The notes below the pieces were generated by a model, which saw nothing but the letters and a program-made list of their open reading frames with translations, had not been told where the DNA came from and made no database searches. Positions 48,951 to 58,068 of a stretch of DNA of 64,000 nucleotides are shown here, one piece after another. This DNA comes from JBFJKD01 sp041600415 (GTDB taxonomy: Bacteria; Pseudomonadota; Gammaproteobacteria; Pseudomonadales; Porticoccaceae). The translations under genes and the position numbers were made by a program. Where the stretch lies: positions 80,234-144,233 of the forward strand of contig JBFIKF010000007.1 in NCBI GenBank assembly GCA_041600415.1, read 5' to 3'. Positions within the stretch are counted from its first letter, which is position 1, and each line of letters starts with the position of its first letter.

Positions 48951-50369
48951 ATGAAAATTAAATTACTATCAGTGATGGCCAGCGTAGTCGCTGTGTTGTC
49001 GTTCGCGCCGCCGGTGGTGGCGGATTCGAATCAGGCGCTGGAGGACTGGAAGGCGTTTGCCGCGCAATCGGGCAATCCGGATCACGCCAAATGGGTGGCG
49101 GCCATTTCTCAACCGGAAGCCATCGCCCTGGCCAAGGAATGGAAAGCCCTGCGCGGTTACGATGCACAGGACCTGATTGCCAAGGGTAATATCCCCGCCG
49201 ACCTGAAACCCGGTCTGAAGATATCCAAGGCCAATGCAGCGCAGTACCCCTGGCTCACGGAATATATGCCCAAGGAAATGTATGACGCGATGATGGCCGC
49301 GGATGGTTGGCTCGACGAAATCAGTATCGTGCCCAGTAACACCTATTACATGCACAAAGGGGTACTGGCGGCCACCAAAGCCATGCAGGCCAAGGGCGTG
49401 CAACCGCTGACTAATGACAAGGGGGAGTTGGTCAACCCGGATGGTTCCTATACCTTGGTCAATGGCGAGACCGCCAACGCCATACCCTTTTTACACCCCG
49501 AAAATGGATTGGAACTGAACTGGAGTTACGTGGCCCACGCGGTGGGTACGGAGACACTGTTTTTTCAGCCCATCGCCATGAACGCCTGTAGCCCGGATGG
49601 CACCCTGGATCGCCAGTACAAAGCGGACCTGTGGTGGCAGAAGTTTCACGGGCGCAACACGGTCGGGGTGAAGGGTGATATTCCCGGCAAGGAACGCTTT
49701 ATCGAAGGTGGCGCCATTTTCTTTACGGAGCCCTACGATGTGCGTGGCCTGGCGGGAGTGCGCCAGCGCTACCCCGAAGCGGGCCGTGACGACGACTTCA
49801 AGGTGTTTATCCCCAGCCTGCGCCGCACCCGCGTGCTCACCGGTTCGGACGCCCAGGATCCCCTGGCCTCGGGTCTGGAATTAACCTGGGACGACTGGCG
49901 CGCCTACTGGGGCAAAACTGATATCGATAAATTTGAGTACAAAATGGTGGGCGAAGGTTTTGTACTCGCGTCCCCGGAAGTGGGATATGTCTACGATTCC
50001 GCCAAGTTAGCTGAGTCACAGTGCAAATGGACCTCCATGGAATTGGAATTGCGCCCGGTGTGGATACTGGAAATTACCGATAAAACCGGTAAATACATGT
50101 ACTCCAAGCGCACGTCATGGGTCGATAAGGAAAATTACTACATGCAATACCATATGACCTACGATCCGCGCGGCAACCCATTGCGCAACTGGGATGACAG
50201 CCGTTCCTGGCGCCCCTTTGATGGCGATGCACAGTGGCGGCATGTTACGGTTTACAACACTATAAACAAACGCTTTAACACCCTTTTTATGACCCCTAAC
50301 TGGGATGACCGCGCCACTGGCGTCACCGACGAACAGTTCGATGTGGACCAGTTGCGGGACTATCAATAG
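48951..50369 (+). CDS. DUF1329 periplasmic/outer-membrane protein
   Basis: A 472-residue exported protein (signal peptide core about 7-22, cleavage after VVA) of the DUF1329 family, related to the LolA/LolB-like lipoprotein-sorting fold. Family blocks include HPENGLELNWSYVAHAVG (about 181), LRRTRVLTGSDAQDPLASGLE (quoted in halves: LRRTRVLTGSDAQD and PLASGLE) and a late KENYYMQYHMTYDPRG. It starts 34 bases after the DUF1302 gene with AGGAGT ahead. The pair probably hands a hydrophobic ligand between periplasm and outer membrane. A strong terminator follows. Confidence 0.92.
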   Translation: MKIKLLSVMASVVAVLSFAPPVVADSNQALEDWKAFAAQSGNPDHAKWVAAISQPEAIALAKEWKALRGYDAQDLIAKGNIPADLKPGLKISKANAAQYPWLTEYMPKEMYDAMMAADGWLDEISIVPSNTYYMHKGVLAATKAMQAKGVQPLTNDKGELVNPDGSYTLVNGETANAIPFLHPENGLELNWSYVAHAVGTETLFFQPIAMNACSPDGTLDRQYKADLWWQKFHGRNTVGVKGDIPGKERFIEGGAIFFTEPYDVRGLAGVRQRYPEAGRDDDFKVFIPSLRRTRVLTGSDAQDPLASGLELTWDDWRAYWGKTDIDKFEYKMVGEGFVLASPEVGYVYDSAKLAESQCKWTSMELELRPVWILEITDKTGKYMYSKRTSWVDKENYYMQYHMTYDPRGNPLRNWDDSRSWRPFDGDAQWRHVTVYNTINKRFNTLFMTPNWDDRATGVTDEQFDVDQLRDYQ

Positions 50370-50419
50370 CCTCTGATTGGGGGGTGAACGGACTCACCCG
50401 TAAATTATTTAGTCATAAA

Positions 50420-50454
50420 GGCAGCGACGCACCAGCGCCGCTGCCTTTTTTATT
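50420..50454 (+). terminator. Intrinsic terminator of the Ycf48-RND-DUF1302-DUF1329 operon
   Basis: GGCAGCG pairs with CGCTGCC, with three further inner pairs across one mismatch and an ACCA loop, and is followed directly by six T residues. It starts 50 bases after the DUF1329 stop. This is the clearest intrinsic terminator in the window. Confidence 0.88.
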
Positions 50455-50527
50455 TGTTAAACTACGCTACTGATTTTAATAGTAATAAGCCGCCGTAACG
50501 GGTCGGGCTCAAGGAGTATCAGGCGGC

Positions 50528-51553
50528 ATGAACCAAACCTTAAAACTAAGCGTACTGGATCAGTCTCCGGTACACGACGACGGCACGGAGTCTTCCGGGT
50601 TACATCGCACGGTGGAGCTGGCGCAGGCTTGCGATGCTGCCGGTTACCACCGTTACTGGCTGGCGGAGCACCACGCCACGCCGGGCTACGCCAGCCCCTG
50701 CCCGGAAATTATGATTGGCCAGGTAGCAGCGAAAACGGAGCGCATCCGGGTAGGCAGTGGCGGCGTGATGCTGACTCACTACAGTCCGTTTAAAGTGGCG
50801 GAAACATTTCGGGCGCTGAACGCCTTTTACCCGGGGCGCATCGATCTGGGTATCGGGCGGGCGCCGGGGGGCAAACCCATACTCACTCAGGCTCTGGCGG
50901 CGCCACGGCAACCAATTCCCCCGGACTATTACCCCCATCAGGCCCAGGAGCTGGTGGCGTACCTGACCAACAATGTGCCTGCGGACCACCCCTTTGCCGA
51001 AGCGCTGGTCAGCCCGCAGGATGGAGGGGCGCCAGATTTCTGGATGCTCGGTTCATCAGATGGCAGCGCGGAATTGTGTGGCCACCTGGGCATGGGGTTT
51101 GCGTTGGCACTGTTTATCGGTAACCACGATCGACCCACGGAAATCATCGCCCGCTACCGGGCGGCCTTTCGTGCCAACGCCACATTCGAGCGGCCCCAGG
51201 CGATGATTGCTATCGCCGCCATTTGTGGCGACAATCGTGAACACGCCGAATGGATTGCCAGCAGTTATGTGTTCTGGAAAGTGCAGGCGTTTCGCCACGG
51301 CGTGGTGGATCCATTATGTGCGCCGGATGAAGCTCTGCGGCGGCGCGACAAATTGTCACCCTCTGATCGGGCCTACTACCAGGAAACCCTCGATACCATG
51401 GTGCTGGGTGACCCCGAAGAATGTGCTGAACGCCTGCGGCGTATCGCCGCTACCTACGACGTAGACGAGGTGATGGTGGTTAACGTCACCCATTCGTTTG
51501 CCCCAAGAAAACTTTCCTATCAGCGACTGGCTGCGGAATTTAAACTTGCCTGA
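50528..51553 (+). CDS. LLM-class (luciferase-like) flavin-dependent monooxygenase
   Basis: A 341-residue TIM-barrel flavoprotein of the bacterial luciferase-like family. Signature segments are LSVLDQSPV (about 7), RYWLAEHHATPGYASPCPEIMIG (quoted as RYWLAEHH and ATPGYASPCPEI; about 42), LTHYSPFKVAETFRAL (about 81) and RIDLGIGRAPGG (about 102). Such enzymes use reduced flavin and oxygen; many uncharacterised 'alkanal monooxygenase-like' members exist. CAAGGAGTATC precedes the start. It lies 60 bases upstream of a meta-cleavage-type hydrolase gene. Confidence 0.92.
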   Translation: MNQTLKLSVLDQSPVHDDGTESSGLHRTVELAQACDAAGYHRYWLAEHHATPGYASPCPEIMIGQVAAKTERIRVGSGGVMLTHYSPFKVAETFRALNAFYPGRIDLGIGRAPGGKPILTQALAAPRQPIPPDYYPHQAQELVAYLTNNVPADHPFAEALVSPQDGGAPDFWMLGSSDGSAELCGHLGMGFALALFIGNHDRPTEIIARYRAAFRANATFERPQAMIAIAAICGDNREHAEWIASSYVFWKVQAFRHGVVDPLCAPDEALRRRDKLSPSDRAYYQETLDTMVLGDPEECAERLRRIAATYDVDEVMVVNVTHSFAPRKLSYQRLAAEFKLA

Positions 51554-51613
51554 TGGGGCTGCCCGACAGCAAGCAGTAAACCTGATGACTTACACCACAC
51601 TGGAGAAAGAAAA

Positions 51614-52447
51614 ATGAGCACACAGAACCCGGAACTCGGTTTATCGATCAAAACCGGTGCGTTTAATACCAATTACCACGATGTGGGTTCTGGCGAGTCG
51701 GTGTTTCTGATACACGGTTCCGGGGCGGGTGTTACCGCCTGGGCCAACTGGCGTCTGGTGATACCGGAGCTGGCGAAAGATTTCCGGGTGATCGCGCCGG
51801 ATATGGTGGGCTTTGGTTATACCGACCGTCCGGCTGGCGTCCAGTACAACATGGATACCTGGGTGCAGCACGCCATTGACCTGATGGATGCGTTGGGTAT
51901 CGAGCAAACCAATCTGGTGGGTAATTCCTACGGCGGCGCGTTGTCGGTCGCCCTCACCATTCGCCACCCCGAGCGGGTCAAGCGTCTGGTGCTGATGGGG
52001 GCCGCCGGGGTCGAGTTCGAGTTAACGCCGGGACTGGATGCCGCCTGGGGGTACGAGCCATCGGTGGAAAATATGCGCAAACTGCTGGATATCTTTGCCT
52101 ACAACAACGACCTGATTACCGACGAGTTGGCTGAATTGCGTTACAAGGCGAGTATTCAGCCCGGTTTTCAGGAAGCCTTCAGCAGTATGTTCCCGGCGCC
52201 GCGCCAGCGCTGGATTTCCGCGTTGGCCAGCCCCGAGGAAGACATTAAAAAAATTCAACAACCGACATTGCTCATTCACGGACGGGAAGACATTGTAGTG
52301 CCGCCGATCACGTCAAAGAAAATGTTTGAACTGATCAAAAATGCGCAACTGCATATATTTGGGTGTTGCGGGCACTGGACACAGATTGAACACAATGCAC
52401 GCTTTAATCGCCTGGTCGCGGACTTTTTTAAAGAGGGACAGGCTTAA
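51614..52447 (+). CDS. Meta-cleavage-type alpha/beta hydrolase (2-hydroxymuconate semialdehyde hydrolase-like)
   Basis: A 277-residue hydrolase close to DmpD/TodF-type C-C bond hydrolases. It has HGSGAGVTAWANW (about 35), PDMVGFGYTDRP (about 63), nucleophile elbow GNSYGGA (about 106), Asp in HGREDIVVPP (about 221) and His in GHWTQIEH (about 251). These enzymes cleave ring-fission products of catechols. The ring-cleaving dioxygenase is not in the window. GGAGAAAG precedes the ATG. It converges with the dmpR-like gene. Confidence 0.9.
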   Translation: MSTQNPELGLSIKTGAFNTNYHDVGSGESVFLIHGSGAGVTAWANWRLVIPELAKDFRVIAPDMVGFGYTDRPAGVQYNMDTWVQHAIDLMDALGIEQTNLVGNSYGGALSVALTIRHPERVKRLVLMGAAGVEFELTPGLDAAWGYEPSVENMRKLLDIFAYNNDLITDELAELRYKASIQPGFQEAFSSMFPAPRQRWISALASPEEDIKKIQQPTLLIHGREDIVVPPITSKKMFELIKNAQLHIFGCCGHWTQIEHNARFNRLVADFFKEGQA

Positions 52448-52498
52448 ATCGGTATTCTTGCGCGACCCTGGCGCTGGCAGGCAATACGCCGGTAGGCG

Positions 52499-54184
52499 TC
52501 AGGGTTTATCTTCCTTCGATTTTTTCAGGCGATAGGCAAAAGCCGGGCGGCTAAGACCCACCAGACGTGCCGCTTTGGAAACGTTGCCGCTGGCTTTTTC
52601 CAGCGCTGCCCCAATCAACTGCGATTCCAGTGTGTCGAAGTTCACCCCGGAGTCGAGCAGTGACGCCAGTATCGCGCTACTGTCCGAGTTTGCCGCCATC
52701 GGGTCCGTAGCTCGCCCCGCCAGCGCTTCGTTGGCGCCGTTTCTTTTCGGTGGTGCATAGTTGGTATTCGGGAAAATATGCTCAATGCCGATAACCCTGT
52801 GTGGTTCCACCAAAATCACACTGCGCTCGATAATGTTCTTAAGTTCGCGAATATTACCGGGCCAGGGGTGGTTGAGCAGTGTTTCCATCGCCCGGTCGGA
52901 AAAACCCAGCACCCGTTTGTTGTAAAGCGCTTGAAACTTGGTGGAAAAATAGTCGATAAATAGTGGAATATCTTCCTTGCGCTCCCGCAGGGGTGGCACC
53001 GAAACCGGATAGGCGTTGAGGCGATAATACAAATCTTCGCGAAAGCGATGTTCATCCACCGCCAGTTGCAGATCTTCGTTGGTGGCGGCAATAAGCCGCA
53101 CGTCCACGTTGCGGGTTTTATTGTCGCCGAGGCGCTCGAATTCCCCTTCCTGCAGTACCCGCAGCAGTGTGGCCTGCGCGCGCGGTGGCAGTTCCACCAC
53201 TTCGTCGAGAAAAATGGTGCCGCCATGGGCCCGTTCAAACTTACCGATGCGTGTTTGCGTGGCGCCGGTGAAGGCACCCTTTTCCACGCCGAATAACTCG
53301 GACTCAATTAAGTCGGGTGGAATGGCCGCGCAGTTGATGGCGACGAAGGGCTGTTCGCGACGATCACTATACTTGTGCAGGGTACGTGCCATCACCTCTT
53401 TGCCGACCCCCGTTTCCCCCAGTAGCAGCACCGACACCTTGCTGTCCGACACCTTGGTCACCATATTCAGCGCATGGCGGAACGATTTGGAGCGCCCAAT
53501 GACCTCGGTCATCGTTTCAGCGTCATCGATATTACTGCGCAACACATCGACCTCGGAGCGTAATTGCTGCAACTCCTCAATAATATTGTCCGGCGCGAAG
53601 AATTTTTTAAATTCATCGTAATTGGGCCAATCTTCGGCGGGCTTTCCTATAATGCGACACCGTTGATCGCCACAGCCGACACACTCTACTTCCTGAAAAA
53701 AGACAGGACGTTCCATAAACATCGAGCTGTAGCCACAGGCGTAGCCAATCAAGTTCCAGCACACCGGTTCATTTTCTGGTTCTGCTTGCTGTAGACTAAT
53801 CTCCACTTCGTAGGAATCAATCCAGTCGATAACGCTATGGAATTTGTTCTGACCAATCTCCAGTTCGGCAACCTCTACTTTGACCATACCGCGCAGGGCG
53901 TGGAGCTGAGGGCCGGCGAGAAAAATATCTTGCTTACTATGCAGGGGGCGCAGCTGTAGCGCTAATTGGGCGTCAGAAATACCCATTTCATAACCTTGCC
54001 GCATAAAAAATCCTTTGGCCCGCTCCCGACCGATGGTGGCTATCAACTCCTTGCGAAGTTGGGCGAGCGCGGTTAACGAAAACAAAGTCATGCGTTGTTG
54101 ATCCAGCCAGATCTTCCCGCCTGCGCTGTCAAATTCGATTTGCGATGCGAGATCAATGTTTTCGGGGTAGGAGATGGGGTGCAT
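52499..54184 (-). CDS. dmpR: DmpR/XylR-type sigma-54 activator (phenol-responsive)
   Basis: A 561-residue regulator: XylR-N sensor (about 10-130), V4R domain (about 135-195), linker, AAA+ domain and Fis-type HTH (NVSKAARLVGLSRPAFAYRL). Zinc ligands of the phenol sensor MopR/DmpR are kept (Cys 142, Glu 165, Cys 168, Cys 176), as are the pocket Trp 121 and a His near 95. Walker A (GETGVGKE, about 256) and GAFTGA (about 303) are intact. It is divergent from the dmp operon, whose promoter has a -24/-12 element. The ATG at 54184 has AGG upstream; an ATG at 54232 lacks a ribosome-binding site. Confidence 0.93.
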   Translation of the reverse strand: MHPISYPENIDLASQIEFDSAGGKIWLDQQRMTLFSLTALAQLRKELIATIGRERAKGFFMRQGYEMGISDAQLALQLRPLHSKQDIFLAGPQLHALRGMVKVEVAELEIGQNKFHSVIDWIDSYEVEISLQQAEPENEPVCWNLIGYACGYSSMFMERPVFFQEVECVGCGDQRCRIIGKPAEDWPNYDEFKKFFAPDNIIEELQQLRSEVDVLRSNIDDAETMTEVIGRSKSFRHALNMVTKVSDSKVSVLLLGETGVGKEVMARTLHKYSDRREQPFVAINCAAIPPDLIESELFGVEKGAFTGATQTRIGKFERAHGGTIFLDEVVELPPRAQATLLRVLQEGEFERLGDNKTRNVDVRLIAATNEDLQLAVDEHRFREDLYYRLNAYPVSVPPLRERKEDIPLFIDYFSTKFQALYNKRVLGFSDRAMETLLNHPWPGNIRELKNIIERSVILVEPHRVIGIEHIFPNTNYAPPKRNGANEALAGRATDPMAANSDSSAILASLLDSGVNFDTLESQLIGAALEKASGNVSKAARLVGLSRPAFAYRLKKSKEDKP

Positions 54185-54482
54185 GGTGGAAACCTGGTTA
54201 AAGGTGGCTGTCAATGAAATTGGTGGCGCCATTTTGTTATCATATCGTAAAAAATTGCCTGCTGCGGCCTTATTTTGTGACTATTACATCATTTTACGTG
54301 AGCGACCTAATTTCGCTGCACTGGAGAAACTATGTTCTTTTGGAGTTATGGTCAATATAAACAAGAGGTTATGAGCGCTGGTTTAGCTGTCCGGGAGCTT
54401 TAAAAGCTTTGGCACATAAGGTGCATTGTAATGGGCTGGTCATGGAAAAAATCTGTGTGGTAACTGTTTTGGACGTCAACGG
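54185..54482 (+). promoter_or_regulatory. Divergent regulatory region of the dmp-tmo operon
   Basis: The 298 bases between dmpR and dmpK hold a sigma-54 promoter (separate entry) and a possible upstream activator site: GTG-AGCGA / TCGCT-G-CAC arms at 54298-54305 and 54313-54321, about 115-140 bases before the predicted transcription start, as expected for DmpR-type sites. The repeat does not exactly match the known DmpR site, so the operator call is tentative. Confidence 0.5.
54410..54425 (+). promoter_or_regulatory. Sigma-54 (-24/-12) promoter of the dmp operon
   Basis: TGGCAC-ATAAG-GTGCA has the GG and GC pairs with the required ten bases between (GG 54411-54412, GC 54423-54424) and matches the consensus TGGCAC-N5-TTGCA except for one base. 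Transcription should begin near 54436, about 47 bases before dmpK. It agrees with the divergent DmpR-type activator. Confidence 0.85.
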
Positions 54483-54725
54483 GTGAGCCAGGCCGACGCT
54501 GTAAAAAAATACGTGTCTATACGCCGGGTGATCGACAATAAATTTGTGGAATTTAATTTCGCCATCGGCGATCCCACTTTGTTTGTCGAGTTGATATTGC
54601 CGGTGGCCGCCTACGCGGAGTTTTGTGAGGCCAACGACGTGATCGTGATGAGCGCGGAGCAGTGTCAGTTAGTTGAGAGCGAAGCGGCCAGGTGGCGTTA
54701 TGGGAAGGATTCCGACCAGGACTAA
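54483..54725 (+). CDS. dmpK: Phenol hydroxylase assembly/P0 subunit
   Basis: An 80-residue protein of the phenol hydroxylase P0 (DmpK) family: KKYVSIRRVIDNKFVEFNFAIG (about 8; RRVIDNKFVEF is the core) and FVELILPVAAYAEFCEAN (about 33). DmpK helps assemble iron into the oxygenase but is not needed in vitro. The start is GTG, the only reasonable start after an upstream stop; it follows the sigma-54 promoter by about 57 bases. Confidence 0.93.
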   Translation: MSQADAVKKYVSIRRVIDNKFVEFNFAIGDPTLFVELILPVAAYAEFCEANDVIVMSAEQCQLVESEAARWRYGKDSDQD

Positions 54726-54754
54726 AAATTCATTGCTCAGGGGTGAAAACTGCT

Positions 54755-55741
54755 ATGTCCATTGAAATTAAAACCACGGCCCTGCAGCCGGTACGTAACA
54801 CCTTCGCCAATATCGAACGGCGATTCGGCGACAAGCCGGCGTCCCGCTATGAGGAGGCGTCCTACGATTTGCAACCGTCGGCGAATTTTCACTATCGTCC
54901 GTTGTGGCAACCCCAGTACGAATTGAACGATGTGCGACGCACCGCGATTGTGATGCAGGACTGGTACGATTTGCGCGACCCGCGCCAGTATTACTACGGG
55001 TCTTACGTGCAGGCGCGTGCAAAAATGCAGGAAACTGCGGAGTCAAACTACGGTTTCTTCGAGCAGCGCGACCTGGTCAGTCATCTCACGGATGAAGTCA
55101 AAGCCCAATTGGTCAGATATGTACTACCACTGCGCCATGTTGAGCACACGGCCAATTTAAACAATGTCAACGCTTCCGCTTACGGCTACGGCACCGCACT
55201 AACCCAGGCGTTTATGTTCGCGGGTATGGATCGCCTCGGCATCGCTCAGTATTTGTCCCGAATTGGCCTGGTACTGGACGGCAACACCGGGACGTCGTTG
55301 GCCGAAGCCAAAGGCTATTGGATGGATGAGCCGGTCTGGCAGGGGGTGCGCGCCTACTGTGAGGAGACGTTGGTGGTGGCCGACTGGTTTGAAGTGGTCG
55401 TCGCCCAGAATGTGGTGTGTGACAACTTGATGTGCGACCTGTATTACAGCCAGTTTGACCAATGGCTGAATCAGAATCAGGGGCAGGATGTCGGTTTGCT
55501 CACGGAGTTTATGCGCGTCTGGTACAAGGATATATCCCGCTGGCTGGACAGTGTTCTGAAGACGGTGGTAGCGGAGTCGCCAGAAAATAAGGCGCTACTT
55601 GAGACCTGGGTGACCCACTGGCGCGAAAAAGGTGCGCTGGCATGGACCCCCGTTGCCGATGCGATGCTCGGTGCTGGAGCTATGGCGCAGTCGCTGGCAG
55701 TACTCGATGCGCGGCTGGAGCGAGCCGGTTTGTTCAAGTAG
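54755..55741 (+). CDS. dmpL: Phenol hydroxylase beta subunit P1
   Basis: A 328-residue protein of the soluble di-iron monooxygenase beta-subunit family (DmpL/TouE-like): RNTFANIERRFGDKPASRYEE (quoted as RNTFANIERRFG and KPASRYEE) and MQDWYDLRDPRQYYYGSYV (about 65). It scaffolds the catalytic alpha subunit in an (alpha-beta-gamma)2 oxygenase. AGGGGTG precedes the ATG at 54755. The di-iron ligands are absent, as expected for beta subunits. Confidence 0.95.
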   Translation: MSIEIKTTALQPVRNTFANIERRFGDKPASRYEEASYDLQPSANFHYRPLWQPQYELNDVRRTAIVMQDWYDLRDPRQYYYGSYVQARAKMQETAESNYGFFEQRDLVSHLTDEVKAQLVRYVLPLRHVEHTANLNNVNASAYGYGTALTQAFMFAGMDRLGIAQYLSRIGLVLDGNTGTSLAEAKGYWMDEPVWQGVRAYCEETLVVADWFEVVVAQNVVCDNLMCDLYYSQFDQWLNQNQGQDVGLLTEFMRVWYKDISRWLDSVLKTVVAESPENKALLETWVTHWREKGALAWTPVADAMLGAGAMAQSLAVLDARLERAGLFK

Positions 55742-55779
55742 CAATGGCGCTATCTTTCGAATTAAAAGGATAACCCCCC

Positions 55780-56049
55780 ATGTCAAAAGTTTATATCGCG
55801 TTACAGGATACCGATGATGCCCGCTACATTATCGCTGCGCTGGAAGAAGATAACCCGCAGGCCGTGGTTATTCATCAGCCAGCCATGACCCGCGTGGAAT
55901 GTGAAGGGGCATTGATGTTAAAGCGTGCCACCGTGGAAGAAAAGCTGGGTCGCGACTGGGATGTTCAGGAGCTGCAGCTGAGCCTTATCAGTCTTGCGGG
56001 CAATGTGGACGAAGACGAAGAGTATTTCCATTTGTTCTGGAAAAGTTAA
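55780..56049 (+). CDS. dmpM: Phenol hydroxylase effector protein P2
   Basis: An 89-residue regulatory protein of the MmoB/DmpM family: LQDTDDARYIIAALEED (about 7), EGALMLKRATVEEKLGRDWD (about 44) and VQELQLSLISLAGN. It binds the oxygenase and tunes substrate access and oxygen activation. It lies between dmpL and dmpN, the standard order. Confidence 0.95.
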   Translation: MSKVYIALQDTDDARYIIAALEEDNPQAVVIHQPAMTRVECEGALMLKRATVEEKLGRDWDVQELQLSLISLAGNVDEDEEYFHLFWKS

Positions 56050-56064
56050 TTCGAGGACCGATAA

Positions 56065-57567
56065 ATGACTACCAAAAAACTTAATATCAAAGACAAGTAC
56101 CGTTTGCTGACCCGCGATCTCGACTGGGACTTTTCCTACCAGGATCGCAAAGAGGCATTTCCTTACGAAGAGTTCGAGGGTATCAAGATAGTCGATTGGG
56201 ATAAGTGGGAAGATCCGTTTCGTATGACCATGGACTCCTACTGGAAATACCAGGCTGAAAAAGAGAAAAAGCTGTACGCTATTTTTGATGCGTTTGCCCA
56301 GAATAATGGACACCTGAATATTTCAGATCCGCGCTACGTGAACGTAGTGAAATTGTTTCTCACAGCGGTAACGCCTCTCGAATATCAGGCCTACCAGGGC
56401 TTTGCCCATGTTGGTCGTCAGTTTGGTGGTGTTGGCGCGCGGGTCGCGTCGCAAATGCAATCCATCGACGAGCTGCGGCATGTACAAACGCAAGTGCATG
56501 CCATGAGTCACTACAATAAATTTTTTGACGGGCTGCACTCGCCGGCCCACATGCACGACCGAGTGTGGTATCTATCGGTGCCGAAATCGTTTTTCGAAGA
56601 CGCCCGCGCGGCGGGGCCATTCGAATTTCTGGTGGCGGTGAGTTTTTCGTTTGAATATGTGCTGACCAGTTTGTTGTTTGTGCCCTTTATGTCCGGCGCA
56701 GCTTACAACGGCGATATGGCCACTGTAACGTTCGGGTTCAGTGCGCAATCGGATGAAGCGCGCCATATGACCCTGGGTCTCGAGGTGATCAAATTTATTC
56801 TCGAACAACACGAAGACAACGTGCCAATCGTGCAAAAATGGATTGATAAATGGTTCTGGCGCGGCAATCGTTTACTGTCGATTGTGTCGACCATGATGGA
56901 CTATATGCTGCCCAACAAGGTTATGTCCTGGCAAGAGGCATGGGAAGTGTATTTCGAGGAAGGCGGTGGCGCTTTGTTCAAGGACTTGGCTCGCTACGGC
57001 ATTAAACCACCCAAGTATTCCGAGCAAAGTAAAATTGAGAAACAACATATTTCCCATCAGTTGTGGTGGACTTTTTACACCCACGGTTTCGCCACTGCGT
57101 TTCAGACCTGGATTCCGACAGATAAGGAGATGGATTGGCTCAGCGAAAAATATCCTGAAACTTTTGACAAATACTATCGTCCGCGCTGGGAGCACGCGCG
57201 CCAGCTCGAGGAAAAAGGCGAACGGTTTTTCTTTCCTGGCTTGCCCATGCTATGCCAAACCTGCCAGATTCCAGCGGTCTTTACCGAGCAGGACGACCCG
57301 ACCATGACCACCTATCGTGCCAGCGACTACAAGGGCGAGCACTATAATTTCTGTTCCGATGGGTGCAAAGATATTTTTGACGATGAGCCGGAAAAATTTG
57401 TGCAGGCCTGGTTGCCGGTGCATCAGATTTTCCAGGGTAACTGCGGTGGGCCAGAGGTGAGCGACATACTTGCGGATTACTACCAGTTTAATGTCGGCGC
57501 GGACAACGCGGATATGAAGAACTCGGACGATATGAAGCGCTGGAAGCAGTGGAAAGGCGTAGCCTGA
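56065..57567 (+). CDS. dmpN: Phenol hydroxylase oxygenase alpha subunit P3
   Basis: A 500-residue di-iron oxygenase subunit. The two EXXH iron motifs appear as DELRH (Glu 136, His 139) and DEARH (Glu 231, His 234), the same spacing as in phenol and toluene monooxygenases. The C-terminal PMLCQTCQIPAVFTEQDDPT and CSDGCKDIF segments belong to the YHS-like end of DmpN. It hydroxylates phenol and methylphenols to catechols. AGGACCGATAA precedes the ATG. Confidence 0.97.
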   Translation: MTTKKLNIKDKYRLLTRDLDWDFSYQDRKEAFPYEEFEGIKIVDWDKWEDPFRMTMDSYWKYQAEKEKKLYAIFDAFAQNNGHLNISDPRYVNVVKLFLTAVTPLEYQAYQGFAHVGRQFGGVGARVASQMQSIDELRHVQTQVHAMSHYNKFFDGLHSPAHMHDRVWYLSVPKSFFEDARAAGPFEFLVAVSFSFEYVLTSLLFVPFMSGAAYNGDMATVTFGFSAQSDEARHMTLGLEVIKFILEQHEDNVPIVQKWIDKWFWRGNRLLSIVSTMMDYMLPNKVMSWQEAWEVYFEEGGGALFKDLARYGIKPPKYSEQSKIEKQHISHQLWWTFYTHGFATAFQTWIPTDKEMDWLSEKYPETFDKYYRPRWEHARQLEEKGERFFFPGLPMLCQTCQIPAVFTEQDDPTMTTYRASDYKGEHYNFCSDGCKDIFDDEPEKFVQAWLPVHQIFQGNCGGPEVSDILADYYQFNVGADNADMKNSDDMKRWKQWKGVA

Positions 57568-57641
57568 TCGGCTCGGATTAATGCGAGGGCGGTACTTCAC
57601 CAGATCCGCTCAAAATAAATGTAGTGTTGGAGAGTTTGGGT

Positions 57642-58004
57642 ATGGCGGTAAAACCATTGCACGAAGGATACATCGGCGAGGTCAAAGATCGCGTCGAAAA
57701 TTATGGTGGCAACTATATTGTGCACATCGGATGGGATCATCACATGCTGTACGCTGCACCCCAGGCATTGGTGCTGTCGCCGGATTTGCCGTTCGCGGAA
57801 TTTTTGCACAAAGTGATGCCGGAATCATTTGGTGCACACCCGGATTTTGCGACCATAGACTGGCCTAGTGTGCAGTGGAAGGTGGATGGCACGGCGTTTG
57901 AGCCAGTGCCAGAAAAAACTCTCAAAGAACTGGGCGTGGGACATAAATCCGTCATCAGATTCGACACGCCCGGGGCAATGGGTATCGGTAATGCGGGTGT
58001 TTGA
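57642..58004 (+). CDS. dmpO: Phenol hydroxylase gamma subunit P4
   Basis: A 120-residue protein that matches DmpO: AVKPLHEGYIGEVKDRVENYGGN (quoted as AVKPLHEGYIGEVKD), HIGWDHHMLY (about 34) and PDFATIDWPSVQWKVDG. It is the small third subunit of the phenol hydroxylase oxygenase. The ATG at 57642 follows GGAGAGTTTGGG. The usual dmpP does not follow; instead an alcohol dehydrogenase and the tmo genes do. Confidence 0.95.
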   Translation: MAVKPLHEGYIGEVKDRVENYGGNYIVHIGWDHHMLYAAPQALVLSPDLPFAEFLHKVMPESFGAHPDFATIDWPSVQWKVDGTAFEPVPEKTLKELGVGHKSVIRFDTPGAMGIGNAGV

Positions 58005-58068
58005 GCGCATGTGTGGCGAACCTGGCCTGCTGACGGCGCCGGCTTCCCGGCAGTATTGAGGTGAAACT

